From Methylosinus sp. Sm6 (GTDB taxonomy: Bacteria; Pseudomonadota; Alphaproteobacteria; Rhizobiales; Beijerinckiaceae), in the NCBI RefSeq assembly GCF_019802345.1, contig NZ_JAINDZ010000010.1, positions 62,001 through 126,000 of the forward strand: a DNA stretch of 64,000 bases. Reading direction: 5' to 3'. Each line of letters opens with the position of its first letter. The first letter of the stretch is position 1. The position numbers were made by a program, and so were the translations under genes. The notes under the pieces are model-generated. The model searched no databases. It was given only the letters and a program-made list of their open reading frames with translations, and was not told the DNA's origin. Shown here piece by piece: positions 1 to 8,085 of the stretch.

Positions 1-19
1 GCCGGAGGACGTCTTTTGA
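1..19 (+). CDS. C-terminal end of a probable VapB antitoxin (partial)
   Basis: Only the last five codons and the stop are in the window. In the frame starting at base 2 they read Pro-Glu-Asp-Val-Phe followed by TGA at 17-19. The TGA overlaps the TTG start of the VapC-type gene by three bases, the tight coupling usual for vapBC pairs. The call rests on this position and an ending common in VapB proteins; the rest lies outside the window. Confidence 0.4.
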
Positions 20-423
20 CCGATCTGCGCTACATGCTGGACACCAACATCGTCTCCGACATGATCCGCAATCCGCGTGGAAAAGCCGTGCGGCATATCG
101 CGAAAATCGGAGAGCGCGGACTTTCGGTCAGCGCGATCGTCGCCGCCGAATTGCGTTACGGCGCGGCGAAGGCAGGGTCCTCGCGATTGTCGGCGCTGGT
201 CGAGGGCGTCCTGTCGCGTCTCGTCGTCGTTCCCTTCGATGTTCCCGCCGATGAACATTATGGCCGCATTCGCGCCGAGCTCGAAGCGTCGGGCAGTCCC
301 ATTGGACAAAATGACCTGTTCATCGCCGCGCATGCGATCGCCTTGGGCCTCCCGCTCGTCACGAACAATTTGGGAGAGTTCAGCCGTGTCGGAAGCCTGA
401 AGCTGGAGAATTGGCTCGGCTAA
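16..423 (+). CDS. vapC: PIN-domain ribonuclease toxin, VapC family
   Basis: This 135-residue protein is a single PIN domain, the usual VapC length. The acidic metal-binding residues are visible: Asp9 in MLDTNI, Glu45 in AAELRYG and Asp100 in NDLFIAAHA, followed by the VTNN motif at 115-118 where many VapCs have Asn or Asp. By family knowledge it is an Mg-dependent RNase that cuts tRNA or rRNA when not bound by VapB. The TTG start overlaps the stop of the upstream frame, consistent with translational coupling to a vapB gene cut off by the window edge. An ATG at 34 would leave out only six residues but would lose this coupling. The catalytic set looks complete, so the toxin is probably functional. 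Confidence 0.88.
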   Translation: MTDLRYMLDTNIVSDMIRNPRGKAVRHIAKIGERGLSVSAIVAAELRYGAAKAGSSRLSALVEGVLSRLVVVPFDVPADEHYGRIRAELEASGSPIGQNDLFIAAHAIALGLPLVTNNLGEFSRVGSLKLENWLG

Positions 424-642
424 CCGACTTTCGTCCGCTCGGACGTCGATTTTTTGCGGGACCTCGACTCGCGGCCGCCTGGACGATCGGGTTGAAATAC
501 CCGCACCCTCTTCCTGCGGAAAACGCGCCGCGGCCGGCCATTCGCCGTCGCTCGCGAGTCGAGACAAATGCGTCGACGTGATAGGAACATCCCGGGGCGC
601 TCGCCGTCCCGGCGAGCTTTTTCGAGCGACGGGCGTTTCATC
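424..642. other. Intergenic region, no gene seen
   Basis: No convincing coding region, RNA gene or clear terminator is visible in these 219 bases. A frame continuous with the downstream membrane protein reaches back to an ATG at 568, but its Arg-rich translation looks like non-coding GC-rich DNA. Confidence 0.5.
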
Positions 643-1038
643 ATGAAAATCCTCTCCGGCGTCACCCTTCTGAACGTCCTCGTCGCCCTCGGCTTCTCCG
701 CCGCCGCCGTGATCGCTCCGAGCGCCATCCTGCCACACGACATGACGCCGACCTCCGCGGCGACGACATTCGCGCTCTATGGTTTCGTCCGCTCGTCGGC
801 GCTCGCCGCCGCCGTGCTCGTCGCTGTGGTCAGGCGGGAGACGCGCCCGCTGCTCTGGCTCGGGGCGCTCGCCGGCGCGATCCAATGTCTCGACGCCACG
901 GTCGGCGTCTATCAGGCCGACGCCGGCAAGATCATCGGGCCGCTCGTGATCGGCGCCGCCCAATTCTGGGCGATCTTGCGTTTCACGCGATCGAAGGCGG
1001 CCGAGCGGTCGCAGGACGCCGTCGCGAATCGCCCGTGA
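643..1038 (+). CDS. Small integral membrane protein of unknown function
   Basis: The 131-residue product has four hydrophobic stretches, at about residues 6-26, 40-62, 70-85 and 93-111, and a short charged C-terminal tail. I do not recognise a characterised family. The ATG at 643 was chosen because the hydrophobic N-terminal segment begins there; an in-frame ATG at 568 would add 25 mostly basic residues. It runs toward a GST gene on the other strand, and nothing in the neighbourhood suggests a partner. Confidence 0.6.
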   Translation: MKILSGVTLLNVLVALGFSAAAVIAPSAILPHDMTPTSAATTFALYGFVRSSALAAAVLVAVVRRETRPLLWLGALAGAIQCLDATVGVYQADAGKIIGPLVIGAAQFWAILRFTRSKAAERSQDAVANRP

Positions 1039-1081
1039 ACGGCGCGCGCCGCCGCCTCGAGAAGAAGTCGCGTTCGACGGG

Positions 1082-1693
1082 TCAGCCGAACGGAAAGGCC
1101 CGAAACGCTTCGGTCGACTCGGCGCGCGCGCCGAGGGCGGAGAGTGCGGGACAGGGTTCGGCGAGCGCCTCGGGAAGCATTTCCTGCGTGAAACGGAAGG
1201 CGACGGCGCTGGCGATATCCGCCTGCAGCGGCCGGTCGCCGAAGAGCCAAGGATCGGCGCGCCGGGCCTCCGCCTCCAACAGCCGATAGGCCGCCGCCAA
1301 TTGGCCGGCGAGCCGATCGAGCCAGGGCTGGTGCTGTTTTTCGGCGGGCCGGAGCTTGCGCTCATAGACGATCTGAACTGATTTCTCGCAGGCCGCAAGC
1401 GCGAGGCCGATGATCCGCTGCGCGCGCGCATGGGCCGCAAGTTCGGTCGGCGCGAGCGTGAGACCGGGCGCGGCCAGTCGCTCCGCATATTCGAGGATCA
1501 GGCCGGACTCCATCAGCACGGTTCCGTCGTCGGTCACCAAGGTCGGCGCTTTCACCACGGGATTGATCGCGGAGAAAGCCTCGAACGTCGAAAACACCGA
1601 CAATGATCGATGCTCGAACGGGAGATTCAGCAGTTCGAGAGAAACGGCCACCCGCCGCACATAGGGCGAGTCCAGCATTCCGATCAGTATCAT
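1082..1693 (-). CDS. Glutathione S-transferase family protein
   Basis: The protein of 203 residues has the GST layout. The N-terminal thioredoxin-like domain (about 1-77) has the SPYVRRV segment at the glutathione-activating position (Ser9), a VKAPTLV stretch with the cis-proline, and an MESGLI segment matching the conserved Glu-Ser that binds the glutathione gamma-glutamyl group. The C-terminal part (about 85-200) is helical. The family conjugates or reduces electrophiles with glutathione in the cytoplasm; the substrate cannot be told from sequence. The gene stands alone, convergent with the small membrane protein upstream in the window. Confidence 0.85.
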   Translation of the reverse strand: MILIGMLDSPYVRRVAVSLELLNLPFEHRSLSVFSTFEAFSAINPVVKAPTLVTDDGTVLMESGLILEYAERLAAPGLTLAPTELAAHARAQRIIGLALAACEKSVQIVYERKLRPAEKQHQPWLDRLAGQLAAAYRLLEAEARRADPWLFGDRPLQADIASAVAFRFTQEMLPEALAEPCPALSALGARAESTEAFRAFPFG

Positions 1694-1840
1694 CGCTTCG
1701 ATCCCGTCTCTGCGATCATGAAAACTCGAGCGGCCGCTAGGATATCCGACAAGACGAGCGCGACAATAAGAAATTTCGCCGCGGTCTCCGCTTTCCGTTC
1801 GCAGCAGAAGAAGCGCCGTTCGGTCGGATGGAACGTTCTT

Positions 1841-3238
1841 CTACTTCTTCCCCTTGTCGAACGGATTTTCGCCCGAGCGCACCGAGATGCGGATCGGCGT
1901 GCCCGGCAGGTCGAACGCCCTTCGCAATCCATTGGTGAGGAAGCGCATGTAGCTCGCCGGCAGCTCCTCGAGCTGATTGCCGAACAGGATGAAATAGGGC
2001 GGGCGCGCCTTGGCCTGCGTCATATAGCGGATCTTGATGCGGCGGCCGGAGACCGCCGGCGGCGGCGTCTCGTCGATCGCGCTCTCCAGCCAGCGATTGA
2101 GGCGCGCCGTCGAGATGCGGCGGTTCCACACCTCATGCGCTTCCAGCACAGCGCGCATGAGGCCGTCGAGGCCGTAGCCGGTCGCGCCGGAGACGGGAAC
2201 CACTGGGCAGCCCTTGATCTGCGGCAGCAGGCGCTCGGCCTCCTCGCGCAGCTTGGCGAGCCGCGTGCCGGGGTCGTCGACCGCGTCCCATTTGCCGAGC
2301 GCGATCACCACCGCCCTGCCCTCGCGCGCGGCGAGATCGGCGATGGTCAAATCCTGCTTCTCGAAGGGAATGGCCGAATCGAGCAGCAGCACCACGACCT
2401 CGGAGAAGCGCACGGCGCGCAGCGCATCGGCGCCGGCGAGCTTCTCCAGCTTGTCGACGACGCGGGCGCGCTTGCGCAGCCCGGCCGTGTCGAACAGCTT
2501 CATCTCGCGATCGCGCCAACGGAACTCGACCCCGATCGAATCGCGGGTGATGCCCGCCTCCGGCCCGGTCAGCAGACGGTCCTCGCCGAGCAGCCGATTG
2601 ATGAGCGTCGACTTGCCGGCGTTGGGGCGGCCGACCACGGCGATGCGCAAGGGCTTGGTCGGATCGGCCTCGCTGCCGTCCTCGTCGTCGGAGACGGCGA
2701 CATCGGTGGTCGCCTCGTCATCGTCATAATGCGGCTCGGTCGCCTCGGGCAGCGCCTCGCGCAGCGCGTCATAGAGCTCGCCGAGGCCTTCGCCATGCTC
2801 GGCGGAGAGCGGCACCGGATCGCCGAGGCCGAGCTCATAGGATTCGACGAGGCCCGCCTCGCCCTTCTTGCCTTCCGATTTATTGGCGGCGAGCAGCACG
2901 GGCTTGCCGGCGCGGCGCACGAGATCGGCGAAATATTTGTCGTCCGGCGTCACCCCGACGCGCGCGTCGATCATGAACAAAATGGCGTCGGCCGATTCGA
3001 TCGCCGCCTCGGTCTGGGCGCGCATGCGCCCCTCGAGCGTCGCCGCCGCGCCCTCCTCGAGCCCGGCCGTGTCGATGATCGTGAAGCGCAGATCGGCGAG
3101 ACGCGCCTCGCCCTCGCGGCGGTCGCGCGTCACGCCCGGCCGGTCGTCGACGAGCGCGAGCTTCTTGCCGACGAGCCGGTTGAACAGCGTCGATTTGCCG
3201 ACATTGGGCCGGCCGATGATGGCGAGGGTGAAAGACAT
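1841..3238 (-). CDS. der: GTPase Der (EngA), 50S ribosome assembly
   Basis: This 465-residue protein has the tandem GTPase architecture unique to Der. The first G domain carries [11 protein letters not shown] near residue 9 and DTAGLEE. The second, after an acidic linker, carries [10 protein letters not shown] and DTAGLRK. A KH-like C-terminal domain ends in NPFDKGKK. Der binds the 50S subunit and is needed for its maturation. The guanine-specificity motif of the second domain reads GKWD rather than NKxD, while the first retains NKS. The gene follows a YfgM-like protein by 32 bases on the same strand, the usual partnership in alphaproteobacteria. The ATG start at 3238 gives the expected [12 protein letters not shown] beginning. 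Confidence 0.97.
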   Translation of the reverse strand: MSFTLAIIGRPNVGKSTLFNRLVGKKLALVDDRPGVTRDRREGEARLADLRFTIIDTAGLEEGAAATLEGRMRAQTEAAIESADAILFMIDARVGVTPDDKYFADLVRRAGKPVLLAANKSEGKKGEAGLVESYELGLGDPVPLSAEHGEGLGELYDALREALPEATEPHYDDDEATTDVAVSDDEDGSEADPTKPLRIAVVGRPNAGKSTLINRLLGEDRLLTGPEAGITRDSIGVEFRWRDREMKLFDTAGLRKRARVVDKLEKLAGADALRAVRFSEVVVLLLDSAIPFEKQDLTIADLAAREGRAVVIALGKWDAVDDPGTRLAKLREEAERLLPQIKGCPVVPVSGATGYGLDGLMRAVLEAHEVWNRRISTARLNRWLESAIDETPPPAVSGRRIKIRYMTQAKARPPYFILFGNQLEELPASYMRFLTNGLRRAFDLPGTPIRISVRSGENPFDKGKK

Positions 3239-3270
3239 TGGCGGCCTCAGGCGGGGCGCGCGTCGCCCGC

Positions 3271-3996
3271 CTATTTCGCTTCCACTGCCGGCGCGGCCGG
3301 CGTCGGCGCGGGTGCGGCCGGCGCAGGCGCAGCGGGCGTCGGCTTGCCGCCGCGCGCGGCGTTCAGCAGCGCCTGATAGGCGGAGGCGCGCTGGCGCATC
3401 GCATGCGGCGCGTCGAGATTGTCGAGCAGCAGCTTGAACACGCGCTGGGCTTCGTCGAAATCGCCGTCGTTCAGCGCGTCGAGGCCGATCAGCTCCTGCG
3501 CCGTGTAGCGGAACGGCCCGTCGGCGGTGACGAGCTCGCCGAGCCGATCCGCCATTTTGGAGCGGTCGCCCTGCTCGAGCGCCACCAGCCCCGCCCTGAG
3601 CTTGGCCACATCCTGGGTGAGCCGATCGACGCTCTTGTCCTGCGCGACGGCGTCGAAGGCTGCGATGGCCTTGTCCTTGTCGCTCTTGGCGAGCTCCTCG
3701 GCGGCGCGAAGCCTGGCCAGGGTCGCATAGCCCTTCGGCGCGTCCTTGGCGAAGGCCTCGAAAGCCGCAGCCGCCTCCGTCGCCTTGCCCGCCGTCGCCA
3801 GCTCGGCCGCGGCGTCATAGCGCAGATTGGCGGCGAACGCCGCCTCGAGGCGCTTGTTCTCGTAGAAGGTCCAGGCCGCGGTTCCCGCGACGATCAGCAC
3901 GGCGGCCACGATCACCGGCGTCTGATAGCGCTTCCAGAGATTCGCCGCCTGATCGCGACGGACGTCTTCGTCGACCTCGCGGAAAATATCGGACAT
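3271..3996 (-). CDS. YfgM-like membrane-anchored tetratricopeptide protein
   Basis: A protein of 241 residues with a cytoplasmic N-terminus ([16 protein letters not shown]), one transmembrane helix at about 28-46, and a periplasmic part made of helical TPR-like hairpins. It ends in a Pro/Ala-rich tail of about 30 residues. The layout matches the TPR_21/YfgM group, whose E. coli member is linked to SecYEG and periplasmic chaperones. Position directly upstream of der matches the bacterial yfgM-(yfgL)-der order, but no BamB is present between them here. Function in this lineage is inferred from family and position only. Confidence 0.8.
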   Translation of the reverse strand: MSDIFREVDEDVRRDQAANLWKRYQTPVIVAAVLIVAGTAAWTFYENKRLEAAFAANLRYDAAAELATAGKATEAAAAFEAFAKDAPKGYATLARLRAAEELAKSDKDKAIAAFDAVAQDKSVDRLTQDVAKLRAGLVALEQGDRSKMADRLGELVTADGPFRYTAQELIGLDALNDGDFDEAQRVFKLLLDNLDAPHAMRQRASAYQALLNAARGGKPTPAAPAPAAPAPTPAAPAVEAK

Positions 3997-4135
3997 GGCG
4001 CTCCCCGAAGCTGCGCGGCGGACGATCCGGACGCGAGGGCCGCTGTTAGCACGGCGCGGACGCCGAGGCCAGCCGGCGCGGCTCGCGGAAGCCGGGGCGT
4101 TTCAATGAAGACGGTGCGCCCCGCTCGACGGCGCG

Positions 4136-5287
4136 TCAATCGATGATGAGATGCGGCAAAAAGCGCGAGCGGTCCGAGGTGACGAGCGCGACATCCTCGC
4201 GCACGCCCATGCCCGCCGGCGCGCCGTCGACGAGCCAGCAGCCGAGCGCCGGACGCCTGCCGTCGAAATCGGGCAGCAGATGCAGCTGCTGGCGCACGAA
4301 GCCTTCGGCGCCATAGGTTCCGCCCGTCTGCGCGATCGGCTCGACGTCGACGAGCGTGATATTGGCGCCTTCGCGCGAATAGAGCGGCTTGCGCGCATAG
4401 CGGCGCAGATCGGCGGCGCGCGCATCCTCCTCGAAGAAGCAGGGCAGAAGATTGGGGTGCCCCGGCGCCGCGTCCCACAGCAGCGCGAGAAAGCCTTTGT
4501 TGGAGGCGACCGCCTTCCACGGCGGCTCGACGAAATGCGTCGAGCGCATCGCCGGCGTGGAGCCGAAAGAATCGGCGAACATCCATTCCCAGGGATAGAG
4601 CTTGAACAAACGCTCGATCCGCCGTCCCTCGCGATCGATGAAGACATCGCCGTGAAGGCCGATGTCGCCCATGTCGAGCAGCGCCGTCGGCGAACCCGCC
4701 TGCATCGCGCAATCGGCGAGATAGGCGATCGCGCCGCGATCCTCGATGCTGGCGCTCATGCAGGCGAGATGGACGAAGGCGCCATCGGCGATCGCGCGCC
4801 AGCGGGCGATCAGCCGCTCATGCAGCGAGTTGAACTGGTCGGCGTCGCTCGGCAAACGCCCGCGCGCGATCATCTGCTCCAGCCAATGCCATTGCACGAC
4901 CGCCGCCTCATAGAGGCTCGTCGGCGTGTCGGCGTTATATTCGAGCAGCTTCGGCGGCCCTTCGCCGTCATATGCGAAATCGAAGCGGCCATACAGCGAG
5001 GGATCGCGCCGCGCGAAGCTCTCGGCGATCAGACTCCAGGCGTGGCGCGGAATGCGCAGCTTCGCGAGCAGCGCCTCGCTCGCGACGATACGCGCGACGA
5101 CCTCGTCGCAAAGCCGCGCCAGCTCCGCCGTCGCTCGTTCGAGATCCTCCTCGATTTCGCGCATCGAGAAGACATAGGCCGCGCTCTCGTCCCAATAGGG
5201 CTCGCCGTCGATATGCGCGAAATCGAAGCCGATGCGCGCCGCATGCTCGGCGAAATCGGGACGGGGCTCGAAACCCTGCCGCCTCAC
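4136..5287 (-). CDS. Glutathionylspermidine synthase-like ATP-grasp protein
   Basis: This protein of 383 residues matches the synthetase domain of the GSP_synth family (YgiC/YjfC type), without the amidase domain of E. coli Gss. Recognisable parts are the central LLEYNADTPTSLYEA segment, which fits the ATP-grasp nucleotide and Mg site, and the C-terminal AQTGGTYGAEGFVRQQ and PALGCWLVDG segments. The start is GTG at 5287, overlapping the upstream stop as GTGA. It is the last gene of a three-gene operon with a DUF350 membrane protein and a small Gly-rich protein. YjfC-type members have not been shown to make glutathionylspermidine, so the true amine and acid substrates are open. Confidence 0.85.
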   Translation of the reverse strand: MRRQGFEPRPDFAEHAARIGFDFAHIDGEPYWDESAAYVFSMREIEEDLERATAELARLCDEVVARIVASEALLAKLRIPRHAWSLIAESFARRDPSLYGRFDFAYDGEGPPKLLEYNADTPTSLYEAAVVQWHWLEQMIARGRLPSDADQFNSLHERLIARWRAIADGAFVHLACMSASIEDRGAIAYLADCAMQAGSPTALLDMGDIGLHGDVFIDREGRRIERLFKLYPWEWMFADSFGSTPAMRSTHFVEPPWKAVASNKGFLALLWDAAPGHPNLLPCFFEEDARAADLRRYARKPLYSREGANITLVDVEPIAQTGGTYGAEGFVRQQLHLLPDFDGRRPALGCWLVDGAPAGMGVREDVALVTSDRSRFLPHLIID

Positions 5288-5679
5288 GAGCCGCCGCCAT
5301 GGCCAAAGCCCATGCGCCCGAAGCCGCCGAAGAATCCGCGCACGCCCGACGAGCCTTCATGCGCGGAGGCGGAGGACGCATGCGCGCCCGAGCCGCCGAA
5401 GAACCAGCCATGGCCAAAGGAGCCGCCATGTCCGCCGCCGGGGCGCCGGCAGTCCTCCGGCGTTTGGCCGCCCTCGCGCGGACAGTCGCCCCGCGCGGAT
5501 TCGTAAGCGGCGTAGCCGCCGATAGAGCCGGCGCCGAGCGCGACCAGCGCAATGGCGAGCGAGCGCTTGCGCGCCGGCGAGAGGGCGCGGGCGCCGGGCA
5601 GGCCCTGCGGCGCATTGGTGACGACGGGCGGCGCCGCGACGCCGCGGCGGCCGAACTCCTTGCGTCCGCCGGCGGCCAT
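5284..5679 (-). CDS. Small Gly/His-rich membrane-anchored protein of the DUF350 operon
   Basis: The product has 131 residues: a basic N-terminal part, one hydrophobic segment at about 40-60, then a region with paired cysteines (DCPREGG and EDCRRPG) and a long Gly/Ser/His-rich tail rich in GFG and GHGG. It is probably anchored by a single helix with the tail outside the cytoplasm. It occupies the place of YjfM/YgiB-type (DUF1190) proteins between the DUF350 protein and the ATP-grasp enzyme, but sequence similarity to DUF1190 is not obvious to me. Its ATG at 5679 directly abuts the TAA of the DUF350 gene, and its TGA overlaps the next GTG. Confidence 0.7.
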   Translation of the reverse strand: MAAGGRKEFGRRGVAAPPVVTNAPQGLPGARALSPARKRSLAIALVALGAGSIGGYAAYESARGDCPREGGQTPEDCRRPGGGHGGSFGHGWFFGGSGAHASSASAHEGSSGVRGFFGGFGRMGFGHGGGS

Positions 5680-6087
5680 TTACGGACTCATGCAGGCGGC
5701 GCTGAGCACGCCGGCGGACAGGGACACGGCGCCGAGCCAGACGGCGGCGGCGATCGCATTCTGCTCGATCGCCTCGCAGAGGCCGGGATGCGCGAGGCGC
5801 GCGAGCAGATAGGCGATGATCTGAGTCGCGAAGGCGACGACGCCCCAGACGATGAACTCGATCGCCGATGTGGCGTTGTGCACGGCGCCGGCCAGCGCGA
5901 TGGCGAAGCCGACGAGGCTCGCGCCGAAGGCGACGGCCGCGGAAGCATTGTGCTGCTCGACGATCAGCGCATATTCGTCATGCGCGGTGAGCCGCGTGTA
6001 GACGACGCAATAAGCCGCGCAATAGGCGAGGCAGCCGAGGAAATAGGCCGCGAAGGAGAGAAGGCCGTAGGCGAGATCGGCGAGCAA
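5680..6087 (-). CDS. DUF350 family membrane protein (YjfL-like)
   Basis: This 135-residue protein has four predicted membrane helices, at about 5-27, 47-70, 78-98 and 110-131. The second has a small-residue pattern (ASAAVAFGASLVGFAIALAG) and the QHNASAAVAFG segment typical of DUF350. In other bacteria DUF350 proteins are encoded with GSP_synth-type ATP-grasp proteins, as here. No function has been assigned to my knowledge; a membrane role for the product of the ATP-grasp enzyme is only an inference from the linkage. It is the first gene of the operon. Confidence 0.82.
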   Translation of the reverse strand: MLADLAYGLLSFAAYFLGCLAYCAAYCVVYTRLTAHDEYALIVEQHNASAAVAFGASLVGFAIALAGAVHNATSAIEFIVWGVVAFATQIIAYLLARLAHPGLCEAIEQNAIAAAVWLGAVSLSAGVLSAACMSP

Positions 6088-6190
6088 GGCTGGTCCTTTC
6101 GACGAGTCGGCGCCGAAAGCCTAGCAGTGTGCAAAAGCGAAAGGAAGCGAGGCGCGCTCGCATCGATGCGAGCGAATTATGCGCGCGCCC

Positions 6191-6213
6191 CTCTCCCGCG
6201 AAGCGGGGGAGGG
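6191..6213. repeat. Short palindromic intergenic unit (CTCCCGCGAAGCGGG type)
   Basis: The sequence CTCCCGC-GAA-GCGGGGGAG forms a small hairpin between the start of the DUF350 operon and the Uma2 gene. Related units appear at 29101-29126 and 29169-29204, so it belongs to a dispersed family of short intergenic palindromes. Confidence 0.6.
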
Positions 6214-6300
6214 TGAGGGAGGGGCAATGCCGCGCAGACCTGCCATCCGTCGCTCAGGATTGCGATGCGCCGATGGGCGCGATGCGTTATATTGCGCCGC

Positions 6301-6924
6301 ATGAACCCGCATCTGCGCCCGCTCGGACTTCCGCTCGAGACTCAGGCCGCCGAGGGACTTCCCCGGCGCTTCTGGAGCGTCGCGGAAATCGAGGAGATGG
6401 TCCGCGCCGGCATCCTCGACGAGGACGAGCGTTTCGAGCTGATCGGCGGGGAGGTCGTGCCCATGTCGCCCAAGAGCGTCGCGCACGAAATAGCCAAGAG
6501 CGAGATCAATCGCTTCGTTCAGCGGGCCGCGCCGGACCATCTGTCCATCGCCGTCGCAACGACTCTGCGTCTCGACGCCCGCAGCTTCGTCGAGCCCGAT
6601 TTCTGCGTTTTTCCGCGCGGCCTCACGCTGACGGCGCTCGACGGGCCGGCCGTGCTGCTGGCGATCGAAATCGCCGATTCGAGCCTTTCCTATGACAAGG
6701 GCCGCAAGATCGGCGTCTATGCGGCTTTCGGCGTCCGCGAGGTCTGGGTGGTGGATGTGATCAAGGCGACGACCTGGATCCATTGCCGGCTCGGCGCCGC
6801 CGGCTATGCGGAGATCGCCGAATATCCGGGCGTTGCGCGGCTCGAGCCGATGCTGGCGCCCGAGCTCGCCTTCAGCCTCGCCGAGATCGGCGTCCACCCC
6901 GCCGCGGAAGCCACGAGCCGATGA
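6301..6924 (+). CDS. Uma2 family (DUF820) restriction-endonuclease-fold protein
   Basis: The protein of 207 residues shows the Uma2 pattern: an N-terminal WSVAEIEEMVRAGILDEDERFELIGGEVV segment, then FVEPDFCVF with the catalytic Asp, and VLLAIEIADSSLSYDKGRKIGVYAAFGVREVWVVD with the Glu-x-(Ala) and Lys of a PD-(D/E)XK nuclease core. Uma2 proteins are abundant in cyanobacteria and some alphaproteobacteria, and their role is not settled. The ATG at 6301 gives the usual MN start; an in-frame ATG at 6265 is less likely. Its TGA overlaps the ATG of the DUF983 gene by four bases. Confidence 0.85.
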   Translation: MNPHLRPLGLPLETQAAEGLPRRFWSVAEIEEMVRAGILDEDERFELIGGEVVPMSPKSVAHEIAKSEINRFVQRAAPDHLSIAVATTLRLDARSFVEPDFCVFPRGLTLTALDGPAVLLAIEIADSSLSYDKGRKIGVYAAFGVREVWVVDVIKATTWIHCRLGAAGYAEIAEYPGVARLEPMLAPELAFSLAEIGVHPAAEATSR

Positions 6925-7280
6925 CGACGCCCTCGCTGACCACCTCCCTGCTGCGCGGAGTCGCGCGCAAATGCCCGCGCTGCGGCGTGGGCGGCCTCTT
7001 CGCCGGCTATCTGAAGCGCGTCGAGACTTGCCCGCATTGCGGCGAGAGCTTCGAGGGCGTCGACGCCGACGACGGCCCCGCCTGGCTCACGATCGGGCTC
7101 GTCGCCCATATCATCGTGCCGCTGCTCATCTTCCTCGAGAGCCGCGAACTCTTGTCCTATCCGGCGGAAATGGCGGTGCTGCTCGGCGCGACGATCGTCT
7201 CGTCGCTGACGCTGCTGCCGCTGTGCAAAGGCCTGTTCCTGGCGGCGGTCTGGTCGATCGCCGCCAAGAAGACCGGCTGA
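6921..7280 (+). CDS. DUF983 family zinc-ribbon membrane protein
   Basis: A 119-residue protein with an N-terminal zinc ribbon formed by CPRCG and CPHCG (four cysteines), the GVDADDGPAWLT segment typical of DUF983, and two membrane helices at about 60-78 and 87-110. No biochemical function is known for the family; in alphaproteobacteria it is often near cytochrome oxidase assembly genes, which is not the case here. The ATG overlaps the Uma2 stop (ATGA), so the two are probably co-transcribed. Confidence 0.88.
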   Translation: MTTPSLTTSLLRGVARKCPRCGVGGLFAGYLKRVETCPHCGESFEGVDADDGPAWLTIGLVAHIIVPLLIFLESRELLSYPAEMAVLLGATIVSSLTLLPLCKGLFLAAVWSIAAKKTG

Positions 7281-7284
7281 GCGC

Positions 7285-7914
7285 TCACGCGGCGCGGGCG
7301 CTCGCCCGCGCGACGCGGCGCGGAGAAGCGGCGACGCGCGCGCCGGCCGCCGACACCAGTCCGCGCGCGTCGCGAAGCGCGCCCTCGATCAGCTCGAGGC
7401 CGAGGAAGCGCTCGCGCTCCACCGGGCCCGGCAGGCTCAGCCCTTCGGTCAGCGCCGCATCGAAGCCGAAACGCGCGTAATAAGGCGCGTCGCCGACGAG
7501 AATCACCGCGCGATGGCCGCGCGCCGCGGCGCGCGCGAGGCCCTCCTCCATCATCGTCGCGCCGAGGCCGAGCGAGCGATGGGAGCGCGCGACGGCGAGC
7601 GGGCCGAGCAGCAGCGCCGCGCAGCCCATGCCGGCATTCACCGACCAGAGCCGCAGCGTGGCGACGATGCTCCCCTCGTCCTCGGCGACGAGCGCGAGGC
7701 CGCGCGCCGGAACGCGCCCCGCGCGCAAACGCTCGCAGGTCTTCAGAAAGCGCGCCGGGCCGAAGGCCTCGTCGAGCAGCGCCTCACGCGCGTCGACATC
7801 CTCGGCGCGCTCCTCGCGCAGAACGAAGGACGGGGCCGCGGCGACATCGCGCGCCGCAACGGCGCGAAAGCGCCTGGCGTCGACAGCATTGGGAAAGGAG
7901 AGTTCAAAGGCCAT
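7285..7914 (-). CDS. GNAT family N-acetyltransferase
   Basis: The product has 209 residues. The acetyl-CoA binding core is visible as a beta strand (GCAALLLGPLAVARSHRSLGLGATMMEEGL), where RSLGLG occupies the Q/R-x-x-G-x-G/A pyrophosphate loop, followed by AVILVGDAPYYARFGFDAAL, the strand-turn-helix seen in YhbS-like acetyltransferases. The substrate is unknown. The ATG at 7914 is preceded by GGAGGA five bases upstream, which decides the start over in-frame upstream codons. It lies downstream of ornithine decarboxylase on the same strand, separated by paired palindromes that probably end that transcript. Confidence 0.85.
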   Translation of the reverse strand: MAFELSFPNAVDARRFRAVAARDVAAAPSFVLREERAEDVDAREALLDEAFGPARFLKTCERLRAGRVPARGLALVAEDEGSIVATLRLWSVNAGMGCAALLLGPLAVARSHRSLGLGATMMEEGLARAAARGHRAVILVGDAPYYARFGFDAALTEGLSLPGPVERERFLGLELIEGALRDARGLVSAAGARVAASPRRVARASARAA

Positions 7915-8000
7915 CGGTTCCTCCATTCGAGGACGGACGACCCTCGCGCCTGGCGCGCAGATGCGCGCCCGCCGAACGGGACTGACAAGGGGCGGAGCGT

Positions 8001-8063
8001 GGACCGCGAGCCTTAGAGGCTCGCAGTCTTTCATCTAGAAGCGAGCCTGAAGGCTCGCGGTCC
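8001..8063. terminator. Paired palindromes downstream of ornithine decarboxylase
   Basis: Two hairpins, GCGAGCCT-TAG-AGGCTCGC at 8006-8024 and GCGAGCCT-GA-AGGCTCGC at 8041-8058, are themselves inverted copies of each other, extended by GGACC on one side and GGTCC on the other. They sit 23 bases beyond the ornithine decarboxylase stop on the minus strand. There is no long T run, so a role as terminator or 3' stabiliser is inferred. The second unit recurs exactly at 29016-29033. Confidence 0.5.
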
Positions 8064-8085
8064 GGGGCTCGGTTCGCCGCCGCGC

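Noticed and set aside
1610-3376. A 588-codon plus-strand frame opposite der
   Set aside because: Der on the minus strand is unmistakable, and the plus frame is a compositional shadow.
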